From Peptococcaceae bacterium (GTDB lineage Bacteria; Bacillota; Desulfotomaculia; Desulfotomaculales; Desulfocucumaceae), in assembly GCA_023512435.1 (NCBI GenBank), contig JAILZP010000005.1, positions 62,001 through 126,000 of the forward strand: a DNA stretch of 64,000 bases, read 5' to 3'. Positions 1 through 7,735 of this stretch are shown one piece after another (position 1 is the stretch's first letter; each line of letters begins with the position of its first letter). A model generated the notes under the pieces. The model saw only the letters and a program-made list of their open reading frames with translations. It did no database searches and was not told the DNA's origin. A program made the position numbers and the translations under genes.

Positions 1-980
1 AGGGTGTCGAACCGGTGCCCCAGGTGTACCGAAATGGGCACCACCCCGCCCTCCAGCAGGGGGTGGCGTCCGTTTTTTATGTCCAGGTGGGCGCCCTCCC
101 TGACCACCGGCTCCCAGGCGTCAAGGCTCAAGCTGTACCGGGCCCGGGCCATGATCAAATCAAGCCTTCCCAGGGCCTCCAGGGAAACCAGCAGGTCCCC
201 GGAAACCCCGCCCACCGCCGCCGAGAGTTCGGACAGTATCCTGATTATCTCCTGCTTTTCGGCGGCCTGGAGGCGGCGCACCTCGTTGTTGGCCTCCACC
301 ACCGCCATGGGCTCGATGAAAAGGGTGGCCCCGCTGGCCGACTGGTCGTGGACGATGCCCGGAACCTGGGACCGGTACTCCTGCTTGACCGGTATGACGT
401 AGCGGTTTTCCCTGATGGTCACGATGGGGTCCTGGAGATACTTCTGGTAGGCTGCCGAGCGGATGATGTCCTCCAGCCTGGCCTTGACCCGGGCCTGGGC
501 GCCGGCCAGTTGCCGCCTGATCTGGCCCAGGGCCGGCGAGGCGCTGTCGGCCACCTCCCCGCCGGGCAAAATGGATGAAGTGATGCGCTGATCCAGGTCG
601 CCGAAATTCCCCAGGCCCTCCGATATCCCGGCCAGGAGAGGGTAGCGGCCGGTCCTTTCAAGAAAAAATTTTTTAACCCTTCTCACGGCGGAAAGGGTAC
701 GCCCCACAGCAAGCAGGTCCTCCGGCTCCAGAACGACTCCCCGCCGGGCCCGGCGCGCCTGTTCCCGAACGTCATACCAGCCGCCCATCTCGGCGGCCGG
801 GTCAAGGCGCATCAGTTCCCGGCCCTCGGTGGTTTCGGACTGCCGCCTTCTAATCAGTTCGATGTCGTCGGACGGCCGCAGCTGAAGGGCCAGTTCCCGG
901 CCCAGGGGGGATCCGGCCAGCCCGGCCAGCCGGTCCAGTATCTTGTGGTATTCCAGCCTTTTAAGGGTTTTTTCGTCCAT
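1..980 (-). CDS. mutS2: MutS2 endonuclease/ATPase, N-terminal part (runs off left edge)
   Basis: The first 326 residues are visible; the gene continues beyond position 1. The protein starts MDEKTLKRLEYHKIL and contains the MutS2-typical stretch HDQSASGATLFIEP near residue 220, part of the MutS core/lever region. MutS2 proteins lack the mismatch-recognition domain of MutS, act in suppression of recombination and in ribosome-collision rescue in Firmicutes, and carry a C-terminal ATPase and Smr domain, neither of which is in view. ATG at 980 is preceded by a strong GGCGGAGGAGG ribosome site. It is the last visible member of the minus-strand pheST unit, 216 bp after the U32 gene, so it may also have its own promoter. 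Confidence 0.93.
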   Translation of the reverse strand, partial: MDEKTLKRLEYHKILDRLAGLAGSPLGRELALQLRPSDDIELIRRRQSETTEGRELMRLDPAAEMGGWYDVREQARRARRGVVLEPEDLLAVGRTLSAVRRVKKFFLERTGRYPLLAGISEGLGNFGDLDQRITSSILPGGEVADSASPALGQIRRQLAGAQARVKARLEDIIRSAAYQKYLQDPIVTIRENRYVIPVKQEYRSQVPGIVHDQSASGATLFIEPMAVVEANNEVRRLQAAEKQEIIRILSELSAAVGGVSGDLLVSLEALGRLDLIMARARYSLSLDAWEPVVREGAHLDIKNGRHPLLEGGVVPISVHLGHRFDT

Positions 981-1196
981 GGGCCTCCTCCGCCACCGTT
1001 TCCGGTCAGCTGTATGCCGTATGCATAAAGCGACTTTTAAAAAGTAAGTTCATCACAGTATAATAACATAAATATTGACCCGTACGGACCTGAAAATAGC
1101 GGTATTTTTTTGCAACTGAAAAAAACTTCGGGATAAACCGGCCGATATAAGCCTGACGCTTATAGCCTATAGCTTATCGCCTGCAGCCCCAGCTGA
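981..1196. other. Intergenic gap upstream of mutS2
   Basis: An AT-rich stretch (about 1035-1130) with an 8-bp palindrome CCGTACGG at 1081-1088 may hold the mutS2 promoter; I could not pick out a convincing -35/-10 pair. The left end of the U32 gene is flanked by a degenerate repeat tract (1150-1195: CTTATAGCCTATAGCTTATCGCCTG and similar units) of the same kind as at 10,180 and 45,300. Confidence 0.4.
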
Positions 1197-3869
1197 TCAC
1201 ACTCCCCTGTAGAAATGCCCCTTGGTCAACCCCGCGGGGCTTAAGGCCAGCAGCCTTTCCCTGGCCTCCTCCGGGTCCGGCCGGCCTGATTCGCCGTCCG
1301 AAAGCCCGTCCAGGGCCTTTCTGTATATCTCCACCGTCCGGGTAACATACTCCGGCGTCTCCCGGCGGGCCTCTATGCGCACGCAGTCCACCCCCGCCAG
1401 GGCCAGTTCCGGAATGTCGTCCACCAGGCAGAGGTCCCTGGAGTTAAACACGTGCATCCGGCAGTGCCAGTCCGTTTCCACCGGGAAAAGTGCCCCGGTC
1501 CGGTCCCTCAGCCGGTAGCCGCCTTTCCGGCACACCGCCCGGCAGGCCCCCCCCGCCGGGTCTTCACCCAGGACCGCCCCGGGCAGGCAATGTTCAGACA
1601 CCATCAACTCCAGGGCCCCCTGCACCAGCACCTCCACCGGGTGCTTCCCGGCCAGTTCCCTCACCTGTTCCATGGTAAGCTCCGGTGAAAGGGTCACCCT
1701 GGCCGCCCCCAGACCGGCAAGGTACTCCACGGTATGCCGGTTAAAGGCGTTCAACCCGAAGTCGGCCACCGCCGGGAGGCCGGGTATCCTTTCAGCCAGG
1801 ACCGCCAGCAGGCCCAGGTTTCCGGCCAGCACTCCCCCCGCCGGGATCCCCTGAAAAAGTTCGATCAGTTCTTCAATTTCAAAGTCCCCGGTGATCCTGG
1901 GGGTGGCCAGGACCAGCACGGCCCGGTTTCCCGCGCAGATCCCGGCGGCCTGCACCAGGCTTTCCCTGTCCACCGGGGGTTTTGACCGGAACTGGCCGGG
2001 ACCGAAGTAAACCACGTCGGCCCCCGCGGTCACCGCCCGCTTCAAAGAACCGATGTCTCCCACCGAGACCGCCAGCAGCGGCCTGGTCCGGCCGGCGGCC
2101 TCCCTGCGGACGCTCACCTTACCCAGTTCCCTTTCCAGCCTGGAACGGAATACATCCCTGTCCACCGGCGGCCTCCGGCGGTCCCCCAGGATCTTTTCCT
2201 CCAGTTCTGCCAGGACCTCTCTCCGGGCCCGGTTTATTTCACTGACCGGGTAGATCACCCGGCCCCGGATGTCGCAGGTCAGGGCTGTCATTTCAAAGGG
2301 GGTGTTGCCCAGCCTGCCCAGTTGTTGCGAAAGGAAATCCTCATCCAGGGGCCTCTTGTCGGCGGGCCGGCCCGCGGATCCGGTGGCCGCCGAAGCCGTG
2401 CGCCCGCCGGGGCCGGCGGCGGTGAGGACCAGGGGTGAACCCGGCCCGGCCTGCACGTGAAAATGAACGGGGACTTTCCGCCGGGCCCCCCTGGGCGAGG
2501 CGAAGCTCTCCCTGGCCCGATCCATCAGGCCCGCGTCGTGGGTCTTGAATACCCTGTCGCCCGGCCTTGCCCGGCCGGGCACGGAAAGGCCGGCCACCTC
2601 CCCGGCGGCCGCCCTTTCCACCTTTTTTCCCCGGACAAAAATCTCATTTACCGTAAATCCCGCCCGGCCCCCTTCGGTCACCCAGACCTCCAGCCCGTCG
2701 CCGGTCCGCAGGGGCCTCTCCAGGGCAACCTCCACAAGACCCGACTTCCTGTCCGTGCCCCGGACCCTTCCCAGCCGGACGCCGCGGTTGTTGGGCCGCT
2801 TGTAGCTCATCATCTCCCGGCCCTGCCGGCCGAAGAAGTACCCGGTGGTGAAATCCCGGTTGAATATCTGGGCCAGGTCCTCCTCCTCCGCTTTTTCGAC
2901 CCGGTAAGGCCGCCCCGAAAGCGCCCGGTCGATCAGGCCGCGGTATATCCGGACCACCGTGGCCACATACTCCGGCCTTTTCATGCGCCCTTCGATCTTG
3001 AAGGAATCTATCCCGGCGGCGATCAGTTCCGGTATGTGGGCGCTTATATTCAGGTCCCTGGGACTCAGCAGGTACTCCCCGGTCCTGGACGGGTCCGCCG
3101 CCGGTCCCCCTTCCCGGCCCAGGAGGGCATACTGCATCCTGCAGGGCTGGGCGCAGCGCCCCCGGTTGCCGCTCCTGCCGCCGATCATGCTGGACAGCAG
3201 GCACTGGCCGGAATAGGATATGCACAGGGCGCCGTGAATAAAGGCTTCCAGTTCCGCCCCGGTAGCTTTTTTAACCTCCCTGATCCCGTCCAGGCTCATT
3301 TCCCTGGCCAGGACCACCCTGGAAAAGCCGTCCTCGACGAGCTTCCGGACCGCCGGGGTATTGTGGGCGGTCATCTGGGTGCTGGCGTGCAGGGGCAGTT
3401 CCGGCAAAACCCGGCGGGCCAGGGCCGCCAGCCCGGCGTCCTGGATTATGGCGGCGTCGGCCCCCAGGTTCTGCAGCCTGAACAGGAACTCCAGGGCCTC
3501 CTCCATTTCACCGTCGGAAATCAGTATGTTCACGGTGACGTATATTTTGACCCCCCGCAGGTGGGCGTACTCCACCGCCCGGGAAAGCTCCCCGTCGTCG
3601 AAATTGGCCGCCGACTGCCTGGCGTTGAACATCCGCCCGCCAAGGTACACCGCGTCGGCGCCGTTTTCCACGGCCGCCACCAGTGCCTCCCAGCTGCCCG
3701 CGGGAGCCAGCAGCTCCGGCTTATGAGGCTGCCCAAAAAGTCCATCTGCTGCGTTGCGCCTGTGGCTCACCCGCTCCGACGCACGCCCGAGTACGCCTCC
3801 GCTCGGAGCCTTGCCGCGCCTTGCATCTGGAGCTTTTTGAACAGCCTCCGGCTTTTGTTGATCGTACAT
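1197..3869 (-). CDS. U32-family peptidase/hydroxylase with DUF3656-type middle and duplicated U32 region, carrying a repeat insertion
   Basis: An 890-residue protein. Residues about 50-350 form the U32 domain (KPELLAPAGSWEALVAAVEN, AVYLGG, AFIHGALCISYSGQC, NRGRCAQPCR); a DUF3656-like middle follows, then a second U32-like half from about residue 605 (LLAVSVGDIGSLKRAV). The family includes RlhA and TrhP, which hydroxylate rRNA or tRNA bases using the conserved cysteine region; which RNA is modified here is unknown. Residues 9-52 come entirely from a palindromic repeat inserted in frame (see the repeat entry). Without it the N-terminus would read MYDQQKPELLAPAGSWEA, a normal family start. ATG at 3869 has only a weak ribosome site (GGGGTTGA). 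Gene lies between nif3 and mutS2 on the same strand. Confidence 0.9.
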   Translation of the reverse strand: MYDQQKPEAVQKAPDARRGKAPSGGVLGRASERVSHRRNAADGLFGQPHKPELLAPAGSWEALVAAVENGADAVYLGGRMFNARQSAANFDDGELSRAVEYAHLRGVKIYVTVNILISDGEMEEALEFLFRLQNLGADAAIIQDAGLAALARRVLPELPLHASTQMTAHNTPAVRKLVEDGFSRVVLAREMSLDGIREVKKATGAELEAFIHGALCISYSGQCLLSSMIGGRSGNRGRCAQPCRMQYALLGREGGPAADPSRTGEYLLSPRDLNISAHIPELIAAGIDSFKIEGRMKRPEYVATVVRIYRGLIDRALSGRPYRVEKAEEEDLAQIFNRDFTTGYFFGRQGREMMSYKRPNNRGVRLGRVRGTDRKSGLVEVALERPLRTGDGLEVWVTEGGRAGFTVNEIFVRGKKVERAAAGEVAGLSVPGRARPGDRVFKTHDAGLMDRARESFASPRGARRKVPVHFHVQAGPGSPLVLTAAGPGGRTASAATGSAGRPADKRPLDEDFLSQQLGRLGNTPFEMTALTCDIRGRVIYPVSEINRARREVLAELEEKILGDRRRPPVDRDVFRSRLERELGKVSVRREAAGRTRPLLAVSVGDIGSLKRAVTAGADVVYFGPGQFRSKPPVDRESLVQAAGICAGNRAVLVLATPRITGDFEIEELIELFQGIPAGGVLAGNLGLLAVLAERIPGLPAVADFGLNAFNRHTVEYLAGLGAARVTLSPELTMEQVRELAGKHPVEVLVQGALELMVSEHCLPGAVLGEDPAGGACRAVCRKGGYRLRDRTGALFPVETDWHCRMHVFNSRDLCLVDDIPELALAGVDCVRIEARRETPEYVTRTVEIYRKALDGLSDGESGRPDPEEARERLLALSPAGLTKGHFYRGV
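3714..3854. repeat. Palindromic MITE-like repeat inserted in the U32 gene, with 9-bp target duplication
   Basis: Direct repeats CTCCGGCTT at 3714-3722 and 3846-3854 flank an element of 123 bp (3723-3845). The element ends are inverted repeats: GAGGCTGCCCAAAAAG at 3725-3740 and, on the other strand, GAGGCTGTTCAAAAAG at the right end (14 of 16 identical). The pairing continues inward (TCCATCTGCTGCGTTGC against GCCTTGCATCTGGAG). The offset between the two direct repeats is 132 bp, exactly 44 codons, and no stop is introduced. No protein of its own is encoded, so it would need a transposase in trans. Confidence 0.85.
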
Positions 3870-3892
3870 TTATTCAACCCCGATAATAGCTG

Positions 3893-3916
3893 TAAGCTGG
3901 ATTCTGGATTCCTGAC
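3893..3916. repeat. Short heptamer repeat between nif3 and the U32 gene
   Basis: TGGATTC occurs twice in tandem (3899-3912) within a 63-bp gap. It resembles other 7-bp-period tracts in this window at 15,961, 27,771 and 35,651. Confidence 0.45.
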
Positions 3917-3932
3917 CTGACAGGCATTCCCG

Positions 3933-4886
3933 TTAGGCTCTTTTATGTCTTATCAGCCCGGCGCAGGGAATTATTTCCACCCCGCCGGCCTCCAGCCTGT
4001 CCAGAAATATGTTCATGCCCATGGAGTCGCTGGCCATGTGCCCTGCGATAATCACGTTGATATGGTTCTTTTCGGCCTCCTTGCGGTGTTTTTCGCCCAT
4101 GTGCATGACAATCAGGGTGCCCACTCCGGCCTGGGCCAATTTGCCGTAGGCATCCTCCGACCCGCTGGTGCCCCCGGTCATGTCGACCATAACCTTGCCG
4201 GCCCGGCGGTCCTTGGTCCCCACTATTACGGTGGGGCCGGAACCGAAGCCGGCCGCCTCGGCATACTCGGGCTCCTCCTTGAGGATCTTCAGCACGTCGC
4301 CCACCGTTTCCGGCTTCTTGAGGTCCATGGCCTTCTGCAGTGCCGAGGTCACCAGGTTGTCCGCCGGAGTGTGCACCGACATCAGGGCATAGCCCAGCAG
4401 CCTGGCCGCGTCCACCGCCCGGTTGTGGTTCAGGGGCAGGATGGTCCGCTTCACCTCTCCAATCCGGGCGGACATGATCCCCTCGGCCACGTTTATGGGA
4501 ACCCCGGCCTGGGCCAGAATATCCTCCTGCAGGTGCATCACCTTGTACAGCGCGGCCAGGGCCTTTCCTTCCGGGTGGTGGGACAGGATCAGGTCAACGG
4601 GCCGGCCCTTTTCAGTCAGGCGGTCGGCCAGAAGGACCTCCCCCACCTCCATGTCAATGCCCACCAGCGCCCTTTTGACCTCCCGGTCCGGGTCTCCCGC
4701 CAGGATCCTGGTGTCGCTGTACGGATTGGTCAGGCTTTCCGGGTCGAACTCCTTTTTCTCCTCTTCCTTCATTTCCCCGTACTTTTTCTTTTCCTTTTCA
4801 AGGACTTCCCTGACCCTTTCAATTCCCCTGGGGTCGGCCTCCATGCCCATGGACACCGCCAGGTCGTAAATCTCCCGCACTTTCAC
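3933..4886 (-). CDS. Nif3-like (DUF34) dinuclear metal-centre protein
   Basis: A 317-residue member of the Nif3/DUF34 family, a hexameric metal-binding protein of unsettled function (proposed GTP cyclohydrolase I type 2 or metal-insertion roles). Metal-site segments are visible: ILSHHPEGKA near residue 102, MTGGTSGSEDAYGK near 235, HMGEKHRKEAEKNHINVIIAGHMASDS near 265-290. The N-terminus has a highly charged insert (about residues 25-50, EKEKKKYGEMKEEEKKEFD). GTG at 4886 follows a GGGGAC site. The gene sits 20 bp downstream of the glycosylase gene and 63 bp before the U32 gene, within one minus-strand unit. Confidence 0.85.
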   Translation of the reverse strand: MKVREIYDLAVSMGMEADPRGIERVREVLEKEKKKYGEMKEEEKKEFDPESLTNPYSDTRILAGDPDREVKRALVGIDMEVGEVLLADRLTEKGRPVDLILSHHPEGKALAALYKVMHLQEDILAQAGVPINVAEGIMSARIGEVKRTILPLNHNRAVDAARLLGYALMSVHTPADNLVTSALQKAMDLKKPETVGDVLKILKEEPEYAEAAGFGSGPTVIVGTKDRRAGKVMVDMTGGTSGSEDAYGKLAQAGVGTLIVMHMGEKHRKEAEKNHINVIIAGHMASDSMGMNIFLDRLEAGGVEIIPCAGLIRHKRA

Positions 4887-4906
4887 CCGCTCTTGTCCCC
4901 TTTCCT

Positions 4907-5506
4907 TTATTTCTTCGACACAAAAATGTTGTCCCTTATGTAAAACCTCAGGGGCAGGTGGACGGCCACATTTATGCCCACCCTGGTGGTCACCGCCACC
5001 TTTTCCTCCGGGATACCGGCACCCCTGACAATGACCAGGGGTTCCCGGGTCAGGTCATGGCCGTACATTCCGGGTTCTATGCCCATGGCCCGGACCAGCC
5101 TGGCCGGGCCTGAGCATAATTCCCGCAGCCTGGACCGGCCCCTTCTTTTGCGCATTAAATCAATCCCTTCCAGCGGCTCCAGTGCCCTGATCAGGACGGC
5201 CTCACCCACCCCTTCGGCCGCGGTGACCACATTGAAGCAGTGGTGCATCCCATAGGTGAAGTAGATGTATGCGCGGCCCGGGGGACCGAACATGGCCCGG
5301 TTGCGGGGAGTAATCCCCCGGAAGGCGTGGCAGGCGGGATCACCCTGGATGTATGCCTCGGTCTCCACGATCATTCCCGCGGCCAGCCCTTCGGCTGAAT
5401 GGTGAACCAGGATCTTGCCCAGCAGCTCCCGGGCCACCCTGGCGGTATCCCTCCCGTAAAAACCCCGGGGCAAAATGTCCCGCCTGCCGTAAACGAATTC
5501 TCCCAA
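4907..5506 (-). CDS. 3-methyladenine DNA glycosylase (AAG/Mpg family)
   Basis: About 199 residues. Hallmarks of the AAG/Mpg fold are clear: [20 protein letters not shown], then [21 protein letters not shown] with the catalytic glutamate of ETEAY, then [26 protein letters not shown]. It excises alkylated purines such as 3-methyladenine and hypoxanthine. The longest start is TTG at 5506, with no obvious ribosome site; the TTG at 5473, giving [10 protein letters not shown] after an AGGCGGG site, matches the usual family start better. It follows polX by 24 bp and precedes nif3 by 20 bp, so it belongs to a repair-flavoured operon. Confidence 0.92.
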   Translation of the reverse strand: MGEFVYGRRDILPRGFYGRDTARVARELLGKILVHHSAEGLAAGMIVETEAYIQGDPACHAFRGITPRNRAMFGPPGRAYIYFTYGMHHCFNVVTAAEGVGEAVLIRALEPLEGIDLMRKRRGRSRLRELCSGPARLVRAMGIEPGMYGHDLTREPLVIVRGAGIPEEKVAVTTRVGINVAVHLPLRFYIRDNIFVSKK

Positions 5507-5530
5507 GGTCTGAAACCCCGCTTCCGCGGC

Positions 5531-7249
5531 CTACGCCTTCAGTATTTTCATGAGGTCGTCCAGTTCCAGGGTATTGACGATGTCGCGGCGCTCCAGCCCG
5601 GCCCGGCGGGCCACGGCCACGCCGTATTCCATTTCGTCCATCCGCCTCAAGTCGTGGGCGTCGGTGTTGATGGCTATCCTGGCGCCGAAATCCACGGCCA
5701 TCCTGGCATGCCTCTCATTCAGGTCCAGCCTGTCCGGAGAGGCGTTGATCTCCATGATCTTGCCGGCCTTGCCGGCCTCCTCCAGGACCCTTTCCACGTC
5801 CAGGCCGTAGGCTTCCCTGTGCCCAAGGAGCCTGCCGGTGAGGTGCCCGATGATGTCCACGTGCCTGTTTTCCACGGCCTCCATTATCCTGGCGGTAATG
5901 GTTTCCCGGTCCTGCTTGAACCCGCTGTGCACCGAGGCCACCACCACGTCGGCCTTTTCCAGTATTTCGTCGTCCAGGTCCAGCCCTCCCCTGGCCAGTA
6001 TGTCCACCTCGACCCCCTTCAACACCGTGATACCGTCCAGTTCCCTGTTCAGCCTGTCTATGTAGTCATACTGTTCGGCCAGCCTTTCGGGAGTAAGGCC
6101 CCTGGCGATCTTCAGAGACTTGGAATGGTCGGTGATGGCCACATAGCTGTACCCCTTTTCCACCGCCCTTTCCACTATGTCTCCTATCGACGCGGCCCCG
6201 TCGCTCCACTGGGAGTGCAGGTGCAGGTCCCCCCGGATGTCCCCGGTTTCCACCGGGACCGGCAGTTTCCCGGCCAGGGCGGATTCCACCTCCCCGGCGC
6301 CTTCCCGGAGTTCGGGCGGAATGTACCTCAGGCCAAGCAGGGAATAGATGTCCTCCTCGGACGCCGCCTTCCCGGCCCGGGCATCCCCGTCCCGGCTTTT
6401 TACCCCCGCCGGGGTCAATTCCCGGTTGATCCGCAGGGCGTGGCGGGCCAACTCCTCCAGGTGGCCCCGGCTGCCCGTTTCCCAAAGCAGGGCGGCCCAG
6501 AAATCCCCGGGTTCCACCGTCACCAGTTCCACCGGAATCCCCCACCGGGTCACCGTCCTTATGTAGTTTTCCCTGCGTTCCAGGACCTCCCTTACCCGCG
6601 GGTGGCGGGCCAGGGCGTTGAGGGCGGCTTCAAAATCCCGGCAGGCGGCCAGGAGGTCCAGGTCCTCCACCATTTCCCTCCACCGCCGGACGCTTCCGGC
6701 CACGGCCACCCTCTCCACCCCGGGTATGCCTTCAAGGTAACCGCACAGTTCACCGGCCAGTTCCCGGGCCACCGACAGGAGAAACTTTCCCGTCCTGTTC
6801 CTGATCATCTCTATATTATAGATTATGTCCATCTCCGTCTTGGCTCCCATACCTTTGAGAAACCTTACCTTCCTGCTCCTGGCGGCCTGTTCCAGATCGT
6901 CCATGTTCGTCACTCCCAGGCTCCGGTACAGAAAGGCCGCCCTCTTGGGGCCAATGCCGGGGAGGGCCATTATTTCCAGCAGGCCCCGGGGTATTTCGGC
7001 CCGGGTCTTCTCCAGCTTATCCATCTTCCCCTTTTCAACCAGTTCCCCCACCTTGGCCGCAATATTTTTACCAATGCCCGGGACCCGGGCCAGGGTCTTT
7101 TTCCGGTACAACTCCTCCACCGGTTCTTCCAGGCCGGCAATGGTCCTGGCCGCCTGGCGGTAGGCCCGGATTTTAAAAAAATCCTCTCCTTTCAATTCCA
7201 TCAGGTCGGCCAGTTCGTTAAAGGCCGAGGCTATTTCAACATTATGCAC
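5531..7249 (-). CDS. polX: DNA polymerase X family protein with PHP domain
   Basis: A 572-residue bacterial PolX. The N-terminal helix-hairpin-helix region has LARVPGIGKNIAAKV and MALPGIGPKRAAFLY; a nucleotidyltransferase palm follows with VAVAGSVRRWREMVEDLDLL (the GS and the D-x-D metal ligands); a C-terminal PHP phosphoesterase begins near residue 340 with GDLHLHSQWSDGAASI and ends with AINTDAHDLRRM. These enzymes fill small gaps and have 3'-5' exonuclease activity in base-excision repair. GTG at 7249. It lies 128 bp after zapA and directly ahead of a DNA glycosylase, a functionally coherent neighbour. Confidence 0.95.
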   Translation of the reverse strand: MHNVEIASAFNELADLMELKGEDFFKIRAYRQAARTIAGLEEPVEELYRKKTLARVPGIGKNIAAKVGELVEKGKMDKLEKTRAEIPRGLLEIMALPGIGPKRAAFLYRSLGVTNMDDLEQAARSRKVRFLKGMGAKTEMDIIYNIEMIRNRTGKFLLSVARELAGELCGYLEGIPGVERVAVAGSVRRWREMVEDLDLLAACRDFEAALNALARHPRVREVLERRENYIRTVTRWGIPVELVTVEPGDFWAALLWETGSRGHLEELARHALRINRELTPAGVKSRDGDARAGKAASEEDIYSLLGLRYIPPELREGAGEVESALAGKLPVPVETGDIRGDLHLHSQWSDGAASIGDIVERAVEKGYSYVAITDHSKSLKIARGLTPERLAEQYDYIDRLNRELDGITVLKGVEVDILARGGLDLDDEILEKADVVVASVHSGFKQDRETITARIMEAVENRHVDIIGHLTGRLLGHREAYGLDVERVLEEAGKAGKIMEINASPDRLDLNERHARMAVDFGARIAINTDAHDLRRMDEMEYGVAVARRAGLERRDIVNTLELDDLMKILKA

Positions 7250-7377
7250 CCGAATCGCCCCTACTATTTTTCCCTGCCGCGGCCACGCCTAGCCGCGCCG
7301 CCGGCGGCAACGACACAAAGCCCTCTCCTTGCGAAGAGGGCACTACTTTTTAGATCAATCCGACCCTGTATTCCCAA

Positions 7378-7650
7378 TCACTTTTTTGCTTTCTCCCTCG
7401 TTTCCCCTTCCAGCAGATCCACCAGGGTCTGGTGTTCCCCCTTGAGCTTGGTGTACTCGTCCAGGATGTTGAGGGCGGTCAGGACCGCAGTCTGGTAGGT
7501 GCTGAGCCGGGGATTCATGCCCTGTATCTCGCTTAATCTCCTGTTCAGGTCGGAGGCCAGACTCTCCATGTATTCCGGGGTCTCGGTCCCCTTCAGGATA
7601 TAGGTTTCACCGTTGATAACCACCTCAACCCGGTTTATCTTTTCCGCCAT
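7378..7650 (-). CDS. zapA: Cell-division protein ZapA
   Basis: A 90-residue ZapA: MAEKINRVEVVINGETYILKG, then a helical part ending EHQTLVDLLEGETREKAKK. ZapA bundles FtsZ filaments at the division site. I chose ATG at 7650, preceded by GGGGGTGAGGC, over a longer upstream reading that has no ribosome site. zapA directly after pheT is the usual order in many Firmicutes. Gap to pheT is 85 bp. Confidence 0.9.
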   Translation of the reverse strand: MAEKINRVEVVINGETYILKGTETPEYMESLASDLNRRLSEIQGMNPRLSTYQTAVLTALNILDEYTKLKGEHQTLVDLLEGETREKAKK

Positions 7651-7735
7651 CGCCTCACCCCCGGTGAGGGTAAATTTCGTCGCCTGCCAACAAATTCCTC
7701 CCGGGGTTTGCAAAAATATCCGGGTCCCCGGGAAA

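Noticed and set aside
2457-3920. Plus-strand frame opposite the U32 gene
   Set aside because: Composition is that of a shadow frame; the U32 motifs are on the minus strand.
7320-7341. GCCCTCT/AGAGGGC hairpin between zapA and polX
   Set aside because: The T run is on the plus strand, while both genes read the other way. Not a convincing terminator.
5399-7498. Long open frame of 699 codons on the plus strand opposite polX and the glycosylase
   Set aside because: High GC keeps antisense frames open. The minus strand has full family motifs, and this frame is rich in Pro/Gly/His with no known domain or ribosome site.
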